Under the pieces are notes generated by a model. The model searched no databases. It was not told where the DNA came from and worked only from the letters and a program-made list of their open reading frames with translations. A stretch of 64,000 bases of DNA. Origin: Hyphomicrobiales bacterium. Its GTDB lineage: Bacteria; Pseudomonadota; Alphaproteobacteria; Rhizobiales; Rhizobiaceae. Location: NCBI GenBank assembly GCA_900471815.1, contig UICE01000001.1:85112-149111 (forward strand), in the 5' to 3' direction. Positions 34,130 through 43,384 of this stretch are shown piece by piece. The translations under genes were made by a program, and so were the position numbers. Positions within the stretch are counted from its first letter, which is position 1. Every line of letters begins with the position of its first letter.

Positions 34130-35104
34130 ATGGTCAACATTAAGGACGTAGCGGCGCGGGCCAATGTTTCCGTCGGTACAGTCTCTCGCGTGCTGGCCAA
34201 AAACGAAACCGTCGGGAAAGAACTGCGCGAGCTGGTAGAGGCAACCATCCGGGAGCTGAACTTCCGGCCAAGCGGCGTTGCAAGGGGCTTGAGACGCAGC
34301 CGAACTGATATGATCGGTCTGGTTATTCCCGATATTACCAATCCGTTTTTCGCAGAACTTGCAAAACACGTGGAAGCCAGCGCGTCGCAAGCCGGTTTTT
34401 CCGTTTTGCTGTCCATCACCAATGATGATCCGAAGATCGAGCTTTCACAGATAGAAACTCTGCTTCGCAGTTATCCGACCGGCTTGATCGTCGTTCCCAC
34501 GCAATTTGGCGCACCTGCAAAGTGGCAGAGCGATATTGCGACTGTTGCGGTAGACCGCCGCTTGAAAAATTATCCGTTGATTTCGGTGGATCACTATGCG
34601 GGCGCTGGCCTTGCCGCGCAGCACCTTTTGCAACTCGGCCATAGGCGCATTGCCTATATTGCGGGGCCCAATGAATCCCCCGTTTCCCGGGAGCGACGCA
34701 CAGGGTTTCTAGATACACTTATTGCCGCCGGCATTCAGCCAGAGGTCGTAGAGGGGCATTTCGATTATCAGTCGGGCGAGGTTCTGGGAAAACACTTGCT
34801 GAGCAGTCCTGAAAACGTCCGCCCCACCGCAATCGCTACCGCCAGCGACCAGCAAGCTATTGGCTTGATGCGCGCGGCGAGCGATCTTGATCTTAAAGTT
34901 CCCGATAATCTCTCAATCGTCGGATTCGACGATATTCCGCTCGCTAATCTGATCACGCCAAGACTGACCACGATCAGCCAGCCTGTGGAACAAATCGCAG
35001 CGCGAGCAGTGGCGTTTGTTATCGGTGAAAACGCCGCGGGTACCAACGCCGGATTGCTTGATGCGACATTGGTTATACGCAATTCAACGGCTGCACCGCG
35101 CTAA
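34130..35104 (+). CDS. LacI family transcriptional regulator of the sugar operon
   Basis: This 324-aa protein has the LacI HTH at the N-terminus (IKDVAARANVSVGTVSRVL, residues 3-21). A hinge (FRPSGVARGLRRSRT) and a periplasmic-binding-protein-like sensor domain follow (IGLVIPDITNPFFAEL onward; GFDDIPLANLITPRLTTI near 263-280). The ATG at 34130 is preceded by AAAGG. It is convergent with the downstream end of the ribose-type operon and is its probable repressor. A 14-bp LacI-type palindrome at 41296-41309 precedes the operon's first gene. The inducing sugar is unknown. Confidence 0.93.
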   Translation: MVNIKDVAARANVSVGTVSRVLAKNETVGKELRELVEATIRELNFRPSGVARGLRRSRTDMIGLVIPDITNPFFAELAKHVEASASQAGFSVLLSITNDDPKIELSQIETLLRSYPTGLIVVPTQFGAPAKWQSDIATVAVDRRLKNYPLISVDHYAGAGLAAQHLLQLGHRRIAYIAGPNESPVSRERRTGFLDTLIAAGIQPEVVEGHFDYQSGEVLGKHLLSSPENVRPTAIATASDQQAIGLMRAASDLDLKVPDNLSIVGFDDIPLANLITPRLTTISQPVEQIAARAVAFVIGENAAGTNAGLLDATLVIRNSTAAPR

Positions 35105-35144
35105 ACACTCGTAAGCATCTAGTGGAGCGGCCTTTGCTCCAGGC

Positions 35145-35600
35145 TCAAGCGTTATCCGGCGCAATGACGCCCTTCGTCAGGATAAAGCATCCATAAAAGC
35201 GGCGCTCACCTGTTGCGATAACGCAGTAGGCGTTTTTGGCATGCTCATAAAACGCCATCCGGTCGATTGAAACCATTGGCCAATGCTTGCCTTCAGCCTG
35301 ATCAATCTCCGCCTGCATTTCGATTTGCACATCCGGCACTTCGTCTGGGTTTCCGACAATCTCCATTCGCGCCGCTGCGTCGTCGATGAATGTATCAAGC
35401 GGCATAACCGAAAGGATCGCTCGGGCAGCACGTGGCGCCGTTACGGCGTCGATACGCAAAAGACGGCCCAATTTCGTTTGCCGCGCGATGGAATCGCCCG
35501 GGAAATTGGTGTCGCAAATAACAAGCCGGTCACCATGCCCCATGGATTTCAGGGCGTAGAGAACATCGGCATTCAGCAGCGGATCGAGATTCTTCAGCAC
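35145..35600 (-). CDS. RbsD/FucU family sugar mutarotase
   Basis: This 151-aa protein belongs to the RbsD/FucU family, which interconverts anomers or ring forms of ribose or fucose. The family pattern is visible in LNADVLYALKSMGHGDRLVICDTNFP (residues about 10-35, with the conserved GHGD). A C-terminal FYEHAKNAYCVIATGERRFYGCF stretch is of FucU type. FucU proteins are fucose mutarotases, RbsD are ribose pyranases, and the ending here favours FucU. It is the last gene of the sugar operon, 18 bp after the ribokinase gene. Confidence 0.9.
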   Translation of the reverse strand: MLKNLDPLLNADVLYALKSMGHGDRLVICDTNFPGDSIARQTKLGRLLRIDAVTAPRAARAILSVMPLDTFIDDAAARMEIVGNPDEVPDVQIEMQAEIDQAEGKHWPMVSIDRMAFYEHAKNAYCVIATGERRFYGCFILTKGVIAPDNA

Positions 35601-35618
35601 GGTTGCTTACCTCTTCAT

Positions 35619-36548
35619 TTAAGCGGATTGGGTGGTCAGAAACTGCTCGAATTCCCTGGCTGTGGCATAGGACTTCTGCGTGCCTGGGCGTGTGATGGAA
35701 TCTGCCGCATAAATGGCAGCTTTCTTCAGCGATGGTTCAAGTTCACCGGTTTCGACATAGAACCGCGCGAAGCTGCCTATAAAGGCATCGCCAGCGCCGG
35801 TTGTATCTTTCGGCGTGACCTTGACCGGAGCAATCATTGTTGATTGATCTTTTGTTATCAAGCGGGCTCCGCGCGCGCCCAGCGTGACGATGACTGTGCG
35901 TATACCTTTGGCGATCAGCGACCGCGCTGCTTGTTCGATTTCGTCATCTGTTCCCGTCGGCAATCCGGTCAACAAGGCCAGCTCAGACTCGTTAGGAACG
36001 ACGAAAGTGGCCGTTGTGACTTTTGAAGGATCCAAATCCGGTGCAGCAGGTGCCGGATTGAGAATTGTTTCAATTCCATGTTTTTCGGCAAAGGCGAGCG
36101 TGTAATACACAGTCTCCAGCGGCACTTCCAACTGCATCAGTATCAGACTGCACTTTTTCAAATCGTCCGCCGCCGCATCAATGTCAGCAGGCTTCAGATC
36201 ATTATTGGCACCCTTGATAATGAGGATGGAGTTTTCACCCGTTTCATCAACGAATATTGGCGCAACGCCGCTCGATTTGCCGGGAACTGTCCCGACATGG
36301 GAGATATCAATCCCGTTGTCTTTGAGATTATTGATCGTGCTTTGACCAAAAACATCATCACCTACTTTGGTGAGCATCAAAACGTCAGCACCAAGTCTTG
36401 CCGCAGCAACAGCCTGATTAGCGCCCTTGCCGCCAAAGCCCATGGAAAACTCAGGCGCTTCCAGTGTTTCACCGGGTGCAGGCATGCGGATGATCGATGT
36501 GACCAGATCAGTCATGTTGCTGCCGACCACTGCGATGCGTCGTGCCAT
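35619..36548 (-). CDS. rbsK: Ribokinase (PfkB family)
   Basis: This 309-aa sugar kinase has the PfkB signatures: GFGGKGANQAVAAARLGADV (residues 38-57) and the C-terminal DTTGAGDAFIGSFARF with the catalytic Asp. It phosphorylates ribose or a similar pentose/deoxy sugar at the 5-OH after uptake. GAGGGAC precedes the ATG at 36548; the upstream frame to 36599 overlaps the permease and is rejected. Gene order (binding protein, ATPase, two permeases, kinase, mutarotase) supports a catabolic role. Confidence 0.92.
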   Translation of the reverse strand: MARRIAVVGSNMTDLVTSIIRMPAPGETLEAPEFSMGFGGKGANQAVAAARLGADVLMLTKVGDDVFGQSTINNLKDNGIDISHVGTVPGKSSGVAPIFVDETGENSILIIKGANNDLKPADIDAAADDLKKCSLILMQLEVPLETVYYTLAFAEKHGIETILNPAPAAPDLDPSKVTTATFVVPNESELALLTGLPTGTDDEIEQAARSLIAKGIRTVIVTLGARGARLITKDQSTMIAPVKVTPKDTTGAGDAFIGSFARFYVETGELEPSLKKAAIYAADSITRPGTQKSYATAREFEQFLTTQSA

Positions 36549-36573
36549 ATGTATGTCCCTCAAATTACAACTC

Positions 36574-37569
36574 TTATCTATCTGTATTGCGGAAAGCATT
36601 CAGGGCAATAACGATGAGCAGAAATCCACCCCATATGAAATCGATCAGATGGTTGGAGAACCGCAATATCTGGAAGCCGGAAGAAAGCAACATCAGCGCA
36701 ATCAATGCGATGGAGACGCCAAGCACCCTGCCTTTGCCGCCCGCAGGGTTGGTGCCTCCAAGAACGGCAATCAAAACAGCTTGCAGAAGATAGGATGCAC
36801 CATAATCCGACTTGGCAGCATTTGTGCGGCCGGAAAGGATAATCCCGGCGATGGCGGCCATCATGCCTGTCAGCATATAAGAATAAAGGATCATGCGATC
36901 CTTGCGCAGACCGGCAAAAATTGCAGCGCGGGGGTTGGTACCGATGAGCATCAGGTTGACGCCGAAGGTTGTACGCGTCAGCAGGATGGCGACTGCACCT
37001 GCTACGATAACGAACAGCACGAATGGCGTTGCCAAGCCCAGCACCTTGCCATTGCCAATGAAGTTCCAGCCATCCGGAAAGCCCGTGATTGCGGGACCGC
37101 CGGTGAGAACCACGGCAAGACCAGTGAAAATCTGTCCAGTTCCCAGCGTCGCAAGGATAGGCGTAATCCGCAGCTTCGAAATCAGGAACCCGTTCAATAA
37201 TCCCGCCAGCAATCCGATGCCGAGCGCGAGCAATATGCCGATACCTGTATAGAGCAGGATCATCCCGGTGGATTGATCTGTTCCGACAATGACCGAGTGG
37301 AAGAATACGCCGGCAAGAATACCGGCAAGATTGGCAATGCCTACCACCGACAGATCAATGCCGCCGGTCAGCATGGCAATCATCATGGCGATCGCCAGAA
37401 TGCCAAGCTCGGGCATGATGTAGGTAATGGACTCAAAATTATAGTAGCGCAGGAACTTGTCCGGATTCAGCCATGACATCAGTGCAAAGACCAGAATGGT
37501 GATGGCAATAAGCTGCAGGATATTGCGGTCCTGCCCGAAAATACGTTTGGCGATTGAACGGTCTGACAT
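36574..37569 (-). CDS. CUT2 sugar ABC transporter permease (second)
   Basis: This 331-aa inner-membrane protein is of the RbsC/BPD_transp_2 family, with about ten hydrophobic helices. The signature IDLSVVGIANLAGILAG (near residue 85) follows the family's (S/G)GGIDLSVG pattern, and VLIAVLGGTNPAGGKGRV is near 260-280. GAGAAG precedes the ATG at 37569. It starts 8 bp after the stop of the first permease, and the two different permeases probably form a heterodimer. The substrate is an unidentified monosaccharide. Confidence 0.92.
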   Translation of the reverse strand: MSDRSIAKRIFGQDRNILQLIAITILVFALMSWLNPDKFLRYYNFESITYIMPELGILAIAMMIAMLTGGIDLSVVGIANLAGILAGVFFHSVIVGTDQSTGMILLYTGIGILLALGIGLLAGLLNGFLISKLRITPILATLGTGQIFTGLAVVLTGGPAITGFPDGWNFIGNGKVLGLATPFVLFVIVAGAVAILLTRTTFGVNLMLIGTNPRAAIFAGLRKDRMILYSYMLTGMMAAIAGIILSGRTNAAKSDYGASYLLQAVLIAVLGGTNPAGGKGRVLGVSIALIALMLLSSGFQILRFSNHLIDFIWGGFLLIVIALNAFRNTDR

Positions 37570-37577
37570 TGTGCTTC

Positions 37578-38555
37578 TCACACCAGTTTCTTGCGATCGC
37601 GCCACGCTGTCAGCGCAGTCGCTCCAACGATAATCAAGCCGACGACAACGCGTTGCCATGTTGTATCGACCTTCATGATGATCAGGCTATTCTTGACCAT
37701 GACGAGCATGAACACTCCGAGCAAGGTTCCGGCAACGCTGCCGCGTCCACCAAAGATCGAAGCGCCGCCCAGCACGACCGCTGCAATGACATCAAGCTCG
37801 AAACCTGCGAAATCACGCGGGTTCGCTTGCCAGATCATCGAGCCCTGCAAAAGACCGGCAAATCCTGCCAGAGCGCCTGCAAAACAATAGACAAAGAACA
37901 ATGTTTTGCGCGTATCGAAGCCCACACGCTTGGCAGCTTCCGGCGCACCGCCATAGGCAAAAATGCTGCGCCCGATCATCGTGTAGCGCAGAAAAAGATG
38001 CGTCACGAGCGCAAGGCCGAGATAGATGAGGATCATGGCCGTCAGGCCGAAATTCGTTCCGGTTGCCGATGTTGAATTGACGAGATTGACCTTGGCAAAA
38101 TTGATCAGCTCCGGCGGCATCTTATCGATATTGATGATGCTGGTACCGACCAGGCCGAGCAACAGACCGCGCACGACACTGCCGGTTCCAAGCGTGACAA
38201 TGAGCGGAATCATCCGGAATGTATGAATGAAAAACGCATTGAACGCGCCAAGAACGAGGCCGATAAGGGTTGCAGCTATAAAGGGCACAAGCACGCCTTC
38301 ATAACCGAAATAGAGCATGCCCTTGACGGTCAGATACATCGCCGCCACCGCAAAGGCGGTGAAGGATACGTCGATACCGCCGGAAATCATTACGACAAGG
38401 ACGCCCAGCGCCATGATACCGATAATGACGTTGCTGCGGAGCAACCCGAACATATTGTCCAGCGACCAGAAGGCCGGGTTAATCAATCCAATAAAGATCA
38501 TGGCGACCAGTAGAATGGCGGCGATGATAAATTCTGATCGGCGAAAAATCGTCAT
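37578..38555 (-). CDS. CUT2 sugar ABC transporter permease (first)
   Basis: This 325-aa inner-membrane protein is of the same RbsC-like family. SGGIDVSFTAFAVAAM (about 58-73) and DVIAAVVLGGASIFGGRGSV (about 254-273) are the diagnostic regions. Its ATG overlaps the ATPase stop as ATGA, so synthesis is coupled to the ATPase. Paired permeases of this type occur in rhamnose, autoinducer-2 (LsrC/D) and erythritol-like systems as well as in ribose systems that have two permease genes. Confidence 0.92.
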   Translation of the reverse strand: MTIFRRSEFIIAAILLVAMIFIGLINPAFWSLDNMFGLLRSNVIIGIMALGVLVVMISGGIDVSFTAFAVAAMYLTVKGMLYFGYEGVLVPFIAATLIGLVLGAFNAFFIHTFRMIPLIVTLGTGSVVRGLLLGLVGTSIINIDKMPPELINFAKVNLVNSTSATGTNFGLTAMILIYLGLALVTHLFLRYTMIGRSIFAYGGAPEAAKRVGFDTRKTLFFVYCFAGALAGFAGLLQGSMIWQANPRDFAGFELDVIAAVVLGGASIFGGRGSVAGTLLGVFMLVMVKNSLIIMKVDTTWQRVVVGLIIVGATALTAWRDRKKLV

Positions 38556-40051
38556 TTCAAAGCCTTCAACCGGTCGTTCAATGCGTCTTCGTTCAATGCA
38601 TCTGCTGCGACTTCATCAACAAAACGTCCGCGATGCATGACAATGACACGGTTACAATTCTGCACGAGTTCGGGAACATCGTCAGATATCATCAGCACAG
38701 CCAAACCGTTCTCGGTAGCCAGCTCACGGATTTTCCGATGAATTTGGGCTTTGGAGCCCACATCGACGCCAACGGTAGGGCCGTTGAGGATAAGGACACG
38801 CGCGCCTGTCAACAACCACCGGGCGAGCACCACGCGCTGCTGGTTACCACCGGAAAGATGGTTGACCGGAGTCTGGGGCCCGGGCGCTGCAATCTGCATC
38901 GCTCCAAACATGGCTTTCGTCGCCGCATCTGCTTTTTTGCGGTCAATGAACATGCCACTGACGAAGTTTTCGAAGGAGGTAGCGAGCATATTGCGCTCGA
39001 TTGACTGGGTAAGAAACAGCCCTTCGGTCAGACGGTCCTCGGGCACATAGGCAAGACCGCTGGCGATGGCGTCCTGTACGGTCTTCGGGTGGACGGCCTT
39101 GCCGTCAATTGTCACCGAACCCGTATATTTTGGGTTCATCCCGAAAAGTGCCAGCGCAAGCTCTGTACGACCGGAGCCGATCAGACCGGATAAGCCGACG
39201 ATTTCGCCCGCGCGCAATGTCAGGTCAATATTCTCCAACATGCCCGGAATACTCAACTGTTTGACATTCAGACGCGGCTGCTCATCACCTTTTACAGGCG
39301 TCCATTCATAGGTCTGATCCGTGAGGTCATGCCCTGTCATAGCGCGGGTAATGGCCGCCTCGTTAAAATCGCTGATCGGGCCTTCTGCAACTTTTTTGCC
39401 ATTGCGAAGAACAGTCAGCCGCTCGCTGATTTCCAGCATTTCGCGCATTTTATGGCTGACGAAAAGCACTGCAATTCCCTGAGCCTGAATATCGCGGACA
39501 ATACGGAACAACGCGTCAACTTCTGGGCGTGTAAGGGCAGTTGTCGGCTCATCCATGATGATAAGCCTGGCATCACCCATCATGGCGCGGGCAATTGCCA
39601 CGATCTGCTTGCCGGATGTCGGTAGCGATTCCACGTCGGCATCAAGGTCCATGGTGACGCCAAGACGCGCCAGGGCTTTGGTCGCCAGATCGCGAATCCG
39701 TTTCCAGCTGACTGACTTTTTGCCTTCAAGAAGCAGCGTGTTCAGCGCCAGATTTTCTGCAACGGTCAAGTTCCCGAACAGAGAAAAATCCTGATAGATA
39801 ACTTGGATGCCCTGTTGTACGGACCGCGCAGGCGTAAATCCTGTTACCGGCTTACCGTCAATCAGGATCTCCCCCTCGGTGGGCGTATAAACGCCTGCTA
39901 TGGTCTTGATGATCGTCGACTTGCCGCAGCCGTTTTCACCCGCAAGGCAGTGGATTTCCCCGGGCTTCACAACAAGCGAAACATTATCGAGCGCCACAAG
40001 GCCGCCAAACCGCTTGCTGATATTCTTAAGTTCCAGAAGGTTTTCGCTCAT
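38552..40051 (-). CDS. CUT2 sugar ABC transporter ATP-binding protein (two NBDs)
   Basis: This 499-aa protein has two fused ATPase domains (about 5-235 and 255-495). The first has Walker A GENGCGKST, signature LPTSGKQIVAIARAM and Walker B LIIMDEPT. The second has the degenerate Walker A GLIGSGRTELA, signature LSGGNQQRVVLAR and VLILNGPTVGVDVGSK. The second Walker B Glu is replaced (NGPT), as is common in RbsA/MglA types. GGGGAAAG precedes the ATG at 40051. A stable hairpin separates it from the binding-protein gene. It powers the two permeases. Confidence 0.94.
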   Translation of the reverse strand: MSENLLELKNISKRFGGLVALDNVSLVVKPGEIHCLAGENGCGKSTIIKTIAGVYTPTEGEILIDGKPVTGFTPARSVQQGIQVIYQDFSLFGNLTVAENLALNTLLLEGKKSVSWKRIRDLATKALARLGVTMDLDADVESLPTSGKQIVAIARAMMGDARLIIMDEPTTALTRPEVDALFRIVRDIQAQGIAVLFVSHKMREMLEISERLTVLRNGKKVAEGPISDFNEAAITRAMTGHDLTDQTYEWTPVKGDEQPRLNVKQLSIPGMLENIDLTLRAGEIVGLSGLIGSGRTELALALFGMNPKYTGSVTIDGKAVHPKTVQDAIASGLAYVPEDRLTEGLFLTQSIERNMLATSFENFVSGMFIDRKKADAATKAMFGAMQIAAPGPQTPVNHLSGGNQQRVVLARWLLTGARVLILNGPTVGVDVGSKAQIHRKIRELATENGLAVLMISDDVPELVQNCNRVIVMHRGRFVDEVAADALNEDALNDRLKALK

Positions 40052-40084
40052 GCTTTCCCCGCTATGGTGGAGATCCGCGAATAT

Positions 40085-40124
40085 CAGGAAAGCGGGGGCC
40101 TTCTGCAACGCCCCCGCTTTCCTG
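40085..40124 (-). terminator. 15-bp hairpin between binding-protein and ATPase genes
   Basis: Arms 40085-40099 and 40110-40124 are fully complementary, with a 10-nt loop and a GC-rich core. No T-run follows on the minus strand, so it probably stabilises the binding-protein mRNA and lowers downstream expression more than it terminates. Confidence 0.7.
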
Positions 40125-40136
40125 TCACGTTAAAAA

Positions 40137-41180
40137 TCAGAAATTATATGAATTCATATTATCTGCGGTAACACCAACCCAACCGGCACCAAAAAGTACA
40201 TTTGGTCTGGATGCATCTGGAGCCAGCAGATTGTCATAGCCGGGCAGTCCGAGATTGAGACCGGCCTTAATAAGGTCCGTCTTTTTGTTGAGGGCCATGA
40301 CAGCCAGTTCATTCATGGCATAACCGGCTACTGCTGGATCCCAGAACTGAATGTACTGGATATCGCCATTCTTGAGATATTCGCCTGCAACCGAAACAAG
40401 ACCTGTACCAGCAAAGAAGACTTTACCCTTTAATCCGCCTTCAGAGATCAGGCGTCCAGCACCCGCAGAGGTCGGCATTGGTGCGCCGAGGATACCTTTG
40501 ACGTCCGGATAGGTCGTCATGGCTTCCTTCAGCTTGGTGTAATCCTGATTGGCATCGTCATAGGTTTCCAGACGTTCTGTCGCGAGCGACATGTCGGGGA
40601 AATTCTTCTTCTGATATTCAATGGCGCCGTCAATCCAGTCCATCTGCGATTTCGATGTCAAGCTGCCGACGGTAGCAAGATACTTACCCTTGCCGTCCAT
40701 GGATTTACCCAGAACTTCCATCAACTTGGCCCCGTAGGCCTTGTTGTCAAATGCTTCCAGGACATAATCAGCGTTGACGATGTTCGAAGCTTCATGCGCA
40801 ATCACGACGATGCCGCGCTCGCGTGCTTTTTTCAGAACCGGCTCAACAGCCTCTACCGAGAATGGCACGATGCAAATGGCATCTACGCCTTGGGCAATAA
40901 GATTTTCTACGATCTGCACCTGTGCAGCAGCATCCGCAGAGCTAGGACCGACCATCCAGACGTCAGCGCCTGTCTCGGATTTGAACTGCTCGACACCCTC
41001 GCGCATGCGGTCGAACCAGGCAATGCCATCGACCTTGACGACAGTTGCGATCGTATAGGACTTGCCGTCGGCTCCGGTCACATATTCCTTGTTGACCTTC
41101 GAGGTGTCGACGGGACCCTCAGCCAGCGCCGGCACGGCCAGTGCCAGCGTTATTGCCAGTAATGCTAAAAGTTTCTTCAC
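40137..41180 (-). CDS. CUT2 sugar ABC transporter substrate-binding protein
   Basis: This 347-aa periplasmic protein has a Sec signal peptide (VKKLLALLAITLALAVPALA, initiator GTG). The Peripla_BP_4 fold follows, with VDGIAWFDRMREGVEQF, GVDAICIVPFSVEAV and a C-terminal PNVLFGAGW. The GTG at 41180 is preceded by GGGAGGAAG; the open frame extends to 41258 but has no signal-like sequence. The content resembles rhamnose/autoinducer-2-type binding proteins (RhaS/LsrB group) more than classical RbsB, by overall pattern only. It is the first gene of the operon. Confidence 0.92.
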   Translation of the reverse strand: MKKLLALLAITLALAVPALAEGPVDTSKVNKEYVTGADGKSYTIATVVKVDGIAWFDRMREGVEQFKSETGADVWMVGPSSADAAAQVQIVENLIAQGVDAICIVPFSVEAVEPVLKKARERGIVVIAHEASNIVNADYVLEAFDNKAYGAKLMEVLGKSMDGKGKYLATVGSLTSKSQMDWIDGAIEYQKKNFPDMSLATERLETYDDANQDYTKLKEAMTTYPDVKGILGAPMPTSAGAGRLISEGGLKGKVFFAGTGLVSVAGEYLKNGDIQYIQFWDPAVAGYAMNELAVMALNKKTDLIKAGLNLGLPGYDNLLAPDASRPNVLFGAGWVGVTADNMNSYNF

Positions 41181-41295
41181 GAGGCTTCCTCCCTTGGTTG
41201 CTCTTTCGGAGCGAGCACAAACCCGCCAACTCCATCTCTCCCTGACAACCGCAATCATTCTTTTGAATTCATCCGGTCATCGCCGTTTCTTCAAT

Positions 41296-41309
41296 ATGAA
41301 ACGTTTCAT
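41296..41309. promoter_or_regulatory. LacI-type operator upstream of the sugar operon
   Basis: ATGAAACGTTTCAT is a perfect 14-bp palindrome with the central CG typical of LacI-family operators. It lies 116 bp upstream of the binding-protein GTG. The LacI regulator at 34130-35104 is the probable ligand. Confidence 0.7.
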
Positions 41310-41389
41310 TTGACTTTCCAGATCATACGGCAGTTGTCAATACGTTTGTATGTCCATTTAAGCAAATGTATCCGATTATGAATGTCTGT

Positions 41390-42772
41390 CTAGTTATCGA
41401 CAGGCTTCAAATCACCAAGCAAGGTGGGAATCAGCTCCGAAACGGTAGGGTGGATAGGCACTGCCCATTGCAATTTCCCATAATCGACATCGGCATTCAT
41501 CATGTCGAGTATGCCATGAATGGCCTCATCACCGCCGGTTCCCAAAATTGCGGCACCTAGAATCTTCTTTGTTTCCGCATCGACAATAACTTTCATGAAA
41601 CCCTTGGTCTCATCCTTTTCAATTGCGCGCCCGACGCGTGTCATCGGCCTCTTGGAAATCAGAAGTGGTCGGCCTGACTTGCGCGCCTGTGTTTCGTTCA
41701 AACCTACTCGGCCAAGCGGCGGGTCGATATAAAGCGCATAGCCCGGAATACGCGCGCTGACCTTGCGATCTTCTCCATCGAGCAAATTGGCTGCGACAAT
41801 CTCAAAATCATTATAGGCCGTATGCGTGAAGGCCCCTCGCCCGTTGCAATCACCAAGCGCCCAAATTCCATCCGCGCTGGTCGAAAGATCATCATGGACC
41901 TTGATGTAGCCGCGTTCGTCCATCTCGATACCGGCTTTTTCTACATCCAGATCATCGGTATTGGGTAGCCTCCCGATAGCCAGAAGCACATGCGAACCGA
42001 CGATAGCTGGTGCGCCCGAGCTGCAATCGACACTGACTTGCGCCCCCATCGCATGGCGTTTGAACGAAATACATTCGGCATTCAGACGGCATTCAATGCC
42101 CTCGGCCTCAATTATCTGTCTGATTGCCTCGGAAACATCTTCATCTTCCCGGGAAACCAGCCGCGGCCCCTTCTCGACAATTGTCACTTTTGCACCGAAC
42201 CGGCGGTACATCTGTGCAAATTCGAGTCCGATATAGCTTCCGCCGATCACGACAAGATGTTCGGGAAGTGTGTCCAGCTGCAAGATGCCGGTATTGGTCA
42301 GATAATCGATCTCATCAATTCCGGGCATATCCGGAATGACGGCGCGTCCGCCGGTATTGATGAATATTTGAGGCGCCGTATAGGTTTCGCCGCCAACGAC
42401 TATTTCATGCGGACCGATAAATTTCGCATGACCCTGCACAATGGTGCAATTATCCATGCCCTTCAGCCAACTCTCGATATTATTTCGGGCGGTTGAGGAA
42501 ACGGTATCGGCTCGTTGCCATATGCGTTTCATGTTAATGCGGATGGGCGTGTCGATCGTAACGCCAAAATCAGCGCCACGTCGCGCCAAATGCGCTGCAT
42601 AGGCGCTTGCCACCAGCGCCTTGGTCGGCATACAGCCAGTGTTAACGCAGGTGCCGCCGAAAAACTTCCGCTCAATGAGTAAAACCTTTCTGCCGGCGGT
42701 TGTAAGTCTTCCTGCCAGCGCGGGCCCCGCCTGCCCCGCCCCAATAATGATCGCGTCGAAAGAATTACTCAT
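41390..42772 (-). CDS. FAD-dependent pyridine nucleotide-disulfide oxidoreductase (mercuric-reductase-like)
   Basis: This 460-aa flavoprotein has an N-terminal GAGQAGPALAGRL FAD motif, the redox-active GGTCVNTGCMPTKAL disulfide (about residues 40-54), a mid-protein NAD(P)-binding GGSYIGLEFAQMY and a C-terminal dimer domain with HPTVSEL. It resembles FAD-containing oxidoreductases that lack the N-terminal heavy-metal domain and the C-terminal Cys pair of true MerA, so mercury reduction is not implied. The ATG at 42772 overlaps the stop of the DUF4126 gene (ATGA), so the two are coupled. The electron acceptor is unknown. Confidence 0.9.
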   Translation of the reverse strand: MSNSFDAIIIGAGQAGPALAGRLTTAGRKVLLIERKFFGGTCVNTGCMPTKALVASAYAAHLARRGADFGVTIDTPIRINMKRIWQRADTVSSTARNNIESWLKGMDNCTIVQGHAKFIGPHEIVVGGETYTAPQIFINTGGRAVIPDMPGIDEIDYLTNTGILQLDTLPEHLVVIGGSYIGLEFAQMYRRFGAKVTIVEKGPRLVSREDEDVSEAIRQIIEAEGIECRLNAECISFKRHAMGAQVSVDCSSGAPAIVGSHVLLAIGRLPNTDDLDVEKAGIEMDERGYIKVHDDLSTSADGIWALGDCNGRGAFTHTAYNDFEIVAANLLDGEDRKVSARIPGYALYIDPPLGRVGLNETQARKSGRPLLISKRPMTRVGRAIEKDETKGFMKVIVDAETKKILGAAILGTGGDEAIHGILDMMNADVDYGKLQWAVPIHPTVSELIPTLLGDLKPVDN

Positions 42773-43230
42773 GGCAGCGAAGCAACAATCAGATAGGCCC
42801 CGATAATAGCCACTGCGTCCTCGATCAATGCCGCAGGCCGATCCTGTCCGAAGCGGGCAGCAAGCGCGCTACGGATATAAGCACCACCATAGGTGCCGAT
42901 GACAGCGCCTATTGCCCCGGCAATCAACCCGGCAACCAGCATGCTGCCGGCAATGCCTATGGCAGCGCCACTGACTGCGCCCATTAGAACGCGTGTGCCA
43001 AATTGCACCGGTACTTTTCGACTCGGGGTCGATGGCAACTGATCTGTGATGAGCTCGCCAATGGCAAGTATTGAAATGATCCAGGGCGTGAAGGCATAGC
43101 CCAAAAACGCCAGCCAGCTATCACCCAGATTGAGCCAACCCAAATAGGCAGCCCAGCTTACAGCCGCCGGTGCCGTCATCGCTCGCAAACCTGCAATGAT
43201 ACCAATCAGAAGTGCTAGTGTAATGATCAT
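42769..43230 (-). CDS. DUF4126 family membrane protein
   Basis: This 153-aa protein has several helices rich in Gly/Ala. It starts MIITLALLIGIIAGLRAMTAPAA and contains an internal Gly-rich repeat (MGAVSGAAIGIAGSMLVAGL within residues about 77-96). This is the DUF4126 pattern (small integral membrane proteins of unknown function). The ATG at 43230 is chosen because the upstream 14 residues of the open frame are polar and unlike the family. It is the first gene of a two-gene operon with the flavoprotein. Confidence 0.82.
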   Translation of the reverse strand: MIITLALLIGIIAGLRAMTAPAAVSWAAYLGWLNLGDSWLAFLGYAFTPWIISILAIGELITDQLPSTPSRKVPVQFGTRVLMGAVSGAAIGIAGSMLVAGLIAGAIGAVIGTYGGAYIRSALAARFGQDRPAALIEDAVAIIGAYLIVASLP

Positions 43231-43384
43231 AAAAGTCCAACCCCCGTTGAATTCGCGATCGACCGACAACACAAATGCTCGATGAACAAGAGGTTCAGGC
43301 GGCGTTCATATTGCGACACATAATTTGTAAAAATTCAACTGCTGCGCGCGTTACTATTCGCAGCAAATACCGACGGGATTTGTC

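Noticed and set aside
41390..42772. Calling the flavoprotein a mercuric reductase (merA)
   Set aside because: It lacks the N-terminal metal-binding domain and the C-terminal Cys pair, and no mer genes are near.
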